In this document: positions 4,623 through 7,532 of the stretch, in pieces
Position numbering within the stretch: the stretch's first letter is position 1
Layout: each line of letters opens with the position of its first letter
NCBI GenBank assembly: GCA_035760665.1
Contig: DASTSN010000045.1
Span: 1-7,532, forward strand
Direction: 5' to 3'
Length of the DNA: 7,532 bases
Source of the DNA: DASTSN01 sp035760665
GTDB lineage: Bacteria > Bacteroidota > Bacteroidia > Chitinophagales > Chitinophagaceae
The notes under the pieces: model-generated
Seen by the model: the letters and a program-made list of their open reading frames with translations, nothing else
What the model was told of the DNA's origin: nothing
Database searches by the model: none
Made by a program: the position numbers and the translations under genes

Positions 4623-7287
4623 ATTGCTGTCCTGAAATAATCACGGGAATATTTTTGATTGTCTGCCGTTGACTGTCCACAATCCGAACCAGGTAACTGC
4701 CTGCCGCAATATTGGCAACCGGGATCTGTACTTCCTGGGATGTTCCCGCAACAGTCCTATGTTGCGATTTAATGAGTTGCCCAAAATTGTTATACAATTC
4801 AAAAATATATGTTCCGCTTTTCGTGGTTCTGATTTGAACCTTAATAAAGGTGCCGGCAGGATTGGGATAAACAGCCGCCGAGAACTCCTGATTATTTCTT
4901 TCTAATAAAACAACATTTGAATATTCCCGGTGACCATCCTGGTGAATGGCTGCTAACCGGTAAAAGTTTTTCCCGCTTAGCGGATGGTAATCATTATATC
5001 CGCCGGATGAACTGGGATCGCCATGCAGAAAACTGGAATACAATGCTGCATAATTGACACCGTCGCTACTTTTTTCTAACACAATCTCTGTGAATCCGGC
5101 TGCAGTTTCCACCTGCCAATCCAATTGGTTGTAGTCAGTAAAAACTTTTCCCGAGAACCGCTGAAATTTTACAGGCAATATGCTACCGCCAAACCGAATG
5201 GAAAATGATGCTTTGGTATTCTCTATGCCATCAACATAAAGCAGGTAGTTGGTATTGGCAGAAAGCCCCGTTATATCGGGTAGTGTTCCGTTTCCATTAA
5301 AGGTTGTACACGCCACCGGCGCAGGGTACGACCCGGCTGACGGGCATGAACTTGCCTGGTAAATGGCCAGTCGTACACCACTGACCGGTACACCCGAATA
5401 GATTTGTGTACAGGAAGCTATAGCAGCAGGCGTGGTGCTGTAGCCGCTGACTGTCAGCGATAATATTCCACCGGCAGGGTTAGTTCTGAAAGCATAATAC
5501 GCGTTATTGGTGATAGCAGTTCCTTTACCATCACAACGAACCTGGTTATAAGCAGGATCAGTGTATTTATTACTGGTGGCATGCACCAGGTCAAAGTTGA
5601 CTGAGGTATTATACGGTGTAGGCGTAAGGGGAAAGGAAGCCGGGCATTCATCTTTCGCCTCCGAAATAGTGGATAAAGGAGTCATTTCAGCACTGGCGCC
5701 GCAGGTTCCGTAGGTATTTCCCTGCTGCTGAATGGCGTACAAGGCTCCGGCCAGAGCTGAATAATCAGGACTGATGCGCCGCACACTATTGGTGGTGGCC
5801 CAGTTCATTAGTTTCGCTGGATTTACCTGTCCAACGATTAATGCTCCCTGTAAATCATCATTCACATGGCCAAGGCTGATTGCATGCCCCAGTTCGTGAA
5901 GGATTACACTTTCCAGGTCCACCAGGTTGAAATCAACGCTGTTGGGCGGGCAAGGACCGGTATTAAAAGAAGTAGAGCCGGAAGAAACCGCATTATTCCT
6001 GATAACGATATCGAAGCCTGTTTTTTGAACTTGATTCACGCTGGGATTTGACGGGCAGACGCCGTAAAAAGAATAACAAACGGCCAGTACACCGGCCGGC
6101 AGTGGAGAAGAACCTGTATTGGTATTGTCAAACATTATAGTATTGATCCCGTCATTGCTAATAGCCTGGTTGGTTGTGGTGCCGGCTTCGGTTACATGAA
6201 AACCAGCCACTTCCTGCCAGGTGGTTAATGCACGCTGAAAAGTTTGTTTTGCCGTACTGGCATTTATGTCAACACCCGAGCCTGCCGTGCTAGTGGAATA
6301 GACAACATCATACCCGCCCGTTCCATTAAAATCCATAAGATTTGATTCTCTTACGTAGACCGTGCCGGAAATGCTGTAGGTTACACTAAGAATGCTATAG
6401 AGCACCTCAAGGTTAGTAGGAGCCGTAGCCAATGTGCCCGAGGCATCCTGAACCTGCAAGGCTCCTGTTCCGGCATTTGTGGGAACCTGCAATTGTATTT
6501 GGGTATCAGTCCATGAAATAATTAACGGACTGTTGTAAGGGACCTGGTAAGGGGTTCCTCCACTGCCGTCATCAGCGTCATCAAAAAGCACGGCCGCAGT
6601 TCCCGAAGGCGTACCAAAACCTGACCCATTAATGGTCAGCACATTATTGACAGGATCCAGTGTGGCACCGGCATGAACGGTAGTTGGCGAAAAGGAGGTA
6701 ATGACCGGCGCAGCTATTTTTGCCTCCTGGTGCTGGCGGCTGTCTGCAGAAAATGAGGGTTTACGGTTCTCAAAATTTTGCCCCGTTCTGGCTTTCAGTT
6801 CACCATAAAATTCCCGGCTGATGTTTTTATAGCGTGCAAATGGTGCGCTGGCTGTACCATTATGAAGATCGTATTTGATAAATCCCTGGGCACTGCTGTA
6901 AACTTCCCAGGTCTTTTCTGCAGAACTCCGCTCCTGTAAGTCGTTCCGGGCAGGGTTCAGAAAAAACATACCAACCTGGTTTACAGAAAGAGATAATAAA
7001 TCACTCACCTGCATGGCCTGGCCGTCCACGCTGCCGCCTTCGGTTATTATGTCTACGGTTGCACTTTGTACTGCACCTTTGAATATTTTGAAAATTTCAA
7101 TTTTGTTGGTAGTGTAAATCAGGGTATGGGCACTGTTCCAGTAACAGGACTGATCAATTACTTTGCCTTCAACGATCAGCGAAGATTGTGCTGTTTTTTC
7201 ATCAAGGGATACCCGGTACAGGCTCTGCGCATTGATTTGTATAAAAGACAGAATGGAAAGTATGACCAGTGATATTCCATTTTTCAT
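4621..7287 (-). CDS. Secreted matrixin-like (M10-type) metalloprotease with IPT/TIG domain and type IX secretion sorting domain
   Basis: This 888-residue protein is built in modules. Residues 1-20 are a Sec signal peptide with likely cleavage after INA; there is no lipobox cysteine. Residues about 21-165 form a beta-rich module of a kind seen before bacterial matrixins. Residues about 194-296 are an IPT/TIG fold (PVITSFSPTTV...LTINGSGFG). The protease domain spans about 300-520: a TFQRALTTWQEVAGF helix region (349-363), the zinc motif HELGHAISLGH (464-474; His464, His468, His474, catalytic Glu465; bases 5866-5898) and a Met-turn at LMNW (Met494). The usual metzincin glycine (HExxHxxGxxH) is Ser471. 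Residues about 545-700 resemble a pre-peptidase beta-sandwich and 703-797 a common Bacteroidota Ig/FN3-like module (DWQVETA...YYRL-type). Residues 805-888 (YPNP at 807-810, GSYLVRIV at 863-870) are a type IX sorting domain, so the protein should cross the outer membrane and be released or anchored at the surface. The substrate is unknown. The gene is apparently monocistronic, with no clear promoter. Confidence 0.92.
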   Translation of the reverse strand: MKNGISLVILSILSFIQINAQSLYRVSLDEKTAQSSLIVEGKVIDQSCYWNSAHTLIYTTNKIEIFKIFKGAVQSATVDIITEGGSVDGQAMQVSDLLSLSVNQVGMFFLNPARNDLQERSSAEKTWEVYSSAQGFIKYDLHNGTASAPFARYKNISREFYGELKARTGQNFENRKPSFSADSRQHQEAKIAAPVITSFSPTTVHAGATLDPVNNVLTINGSGFGTPSGTAAVLFDDADDGSGGTPYQVPYNSPLIISWTDTQIQLQVPTNAGTGALQVQDASGTLATAPTNLEVLYSILSVTYSISGTVYVRESNLMDFNGTGGYDVVYSTSTAGSGVDINASTAKQTFQRALTTWQEVAGFHVTEAGTTTNQAISNDGINTIMFDNTNTGSSPLPAGVLAVCYSFYGVCPSNPSVNQVQKTGFDIVIRNNAVSSGSTSFNTGPCPPNSVDFNLVDLESVILHELGHAISLGHVNDDLQGALIVGQVNPAKLMNWATTNSVRRISPDYSALAGALYAIQQQGNTYGTCGASAEMTPLSTISEAKDECPASFPLTPTPYNTSVNFDLVHATSNKYTDPAYNQVRCDGKGTAITNNAYYAFRTNPAGGILSLTVSGYSTTPAAIASCTQIYSGVPVSGVRLAIYQASSCPSAGSYPAPVACTTFNGNGTLPDITGLSANTNYLLYVDGIENTKASFSIRFGGSILPVKFQRFSGKVFTDYNQLDWQVETAAGFTEIVLEKSSDGVNYAALYSSFLHGDPSSSGGYNDYHPLSGKNFYRLAAIHQDGHREYSNVVLLERNNQEFSAAVYPNPAGTFIKVQIRTTKSGTYIFELYNNFGQLIKSQHRTVAGTSQEVQIPVANIAAGSYLVRIVDSQRQTIKNIPVIISGQQ

Positions 7288-7415
7288 AGATTGGATCTTA
7301 AAGCTTTCAAAAACGGACCGGATTGAATTTTACGGGTTTACACAAAATGTGCTGAATATCTAAACGTTCGGAAACAAAAGATAGTATAAAAACCACCATA
7401 TTATTTACCGGGAGG
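7288..7415. other. Non-coding upstream region of the protease gene
   Basis: These 128 bases hold no credible gene. Read on the minus strand there is TATCTTTTG (7383-7375), a near match to the -7 consensus with one extra T, but it has no good -33 partner, so I do not call a promoter. The protease ATG at 7285-7287 is preceded by an A/T-rich stretch without a Shine-Dalgarno sequence, as is usual in this phylum. Confidence 0.4.
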
Positions 7416-7523
7416 TCAATTAAAACCTGCCTGTTTTGCTGTCTCCAATTCCCTTTTAAAAAGTTGCTGGAAATGGATGAACTGTTTGCATTCCTTTAGC
7501 CGTATCCAAATGTCTTTTTGCAA
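7416..7523 (-). CDS. Short reading frame of unknown function, possible gene end or remnant
   Basis: The minus strand carries 35 codons from a TTG at 7523-7521 to a TGA at 7418-7416. The peptide begins LQKDIWIRLKECKQFIHF and ends ELETAKQAGFN; its charged, amphipathic, helix-like make-up looks like real protein rather than a shadow frame. An in-frame TGA at 7529-7527 sits just upstream, so it would have to be a complete tiny gene with a TTG start, the end of a gene disrupted by a frameshift or nonsense change, or chance. A second minus frame from an ATG at 7530 gives only 24 residues and looks less protein-like. I do not recognise a family. Confidence 0.25.
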   Translation of the reverse strand: MQKDIWIRLKECKQFIHFQQLFKRELETAKQAGFN

Positions 7524-7532
7524 CTGTCATGC

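Noticed and set aside
7375..7383. TATCTTTTG on the minus strand as a protease promoter
   Set aside because: It has one extra T relative to TAnnTTTG and no TTTG element at the expected distance upstream.
1..7532. CRISPR array, tRNA or rRNA genes, insertion sequence, toxin-antitoxin or defence cluster
   Set aside because: No regularly spaced repeats, no cloverleaf or rRNA-like segments, no transposase motifs and no paired small genes were seen on either strand.

Overview
The window looks like chromosomal housekeeping and accessory DNA from a member of the Bacteroidota, probably a Chitinophagaceae-like or Sphingobacteriia-like bacterium. Three things point there: a large secreted protein ending in a type IX secretion (Por_Secre_tail type) sorting domain, a DUF3276/PUR-family nucleic-acid-binding protein typical of that phylum, and promoters of the Bacteroidota form (TTTG, about 19 bases, TAnnTTTG) with little Shine-Dalgarno signal. 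The phylum is secure; the family is a guess.

Layout from left to right. (1) Bases 1-576, plus strand: a bacterial TMEM175/DUF1211 membrane protein, probably a cation (K+) channel, missing only its first few codons at the window edge. (2) Bases 577-657: a convergent gap with a perfect 12-bp inverted repeat, probably a shared terminator. (3) Bases 658-2020, minus strand: a GNAT acetyltransferase and, upstream of it, a classical SDR oxidoreductase, 55 bases apart and probably one transcript. (4) Bases 2021-2202: a divergent control region with a promoter for each direction and a 10-bp palindrome just downstream of the SDR promoter. (5) Bases 2203-4035, plus strand: a 610-residue ABC exporter half-transporter with a TTG start. 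(6) Bases 4164-4574, plus strand: the PUR protein with a GTG start, behind a near-perfect Bacteroidota promoter and followed by a strong intrinsic terminator with a GCGA (GNRA) loop. (7) Bases 4621-7287, minus strand: an 888-residue secreted matrixin-like metalloprotease with signal peptide, beta-rich N-terminal module, IPT/TIG domain, zinc protease domain, two beta-sandwich-like regions and a type IX sorting domain. (8) Bases 7288-7532: mostly non-coding, with a short minus-strand reading frame of 35 codons that looks protein-like and may be a gene end or remnant.

The genes do not form an obvious pathway. Only SDR and GNAT look co-transcribed; the others appear to be separate units. I see no mobile element, CRISPR array, tRNA, rRNA, toxin-antitoxin pair or defence cluster. 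I do not see a convincing undescribed system. The best second-look items are residue-level: an aspartate in place of the catalytic glutamate in a lone ABC exporter, a threonine at the catalytic-serine position of the SDR, and a serine replacing the usual glycine in the metzincin zinc motif.
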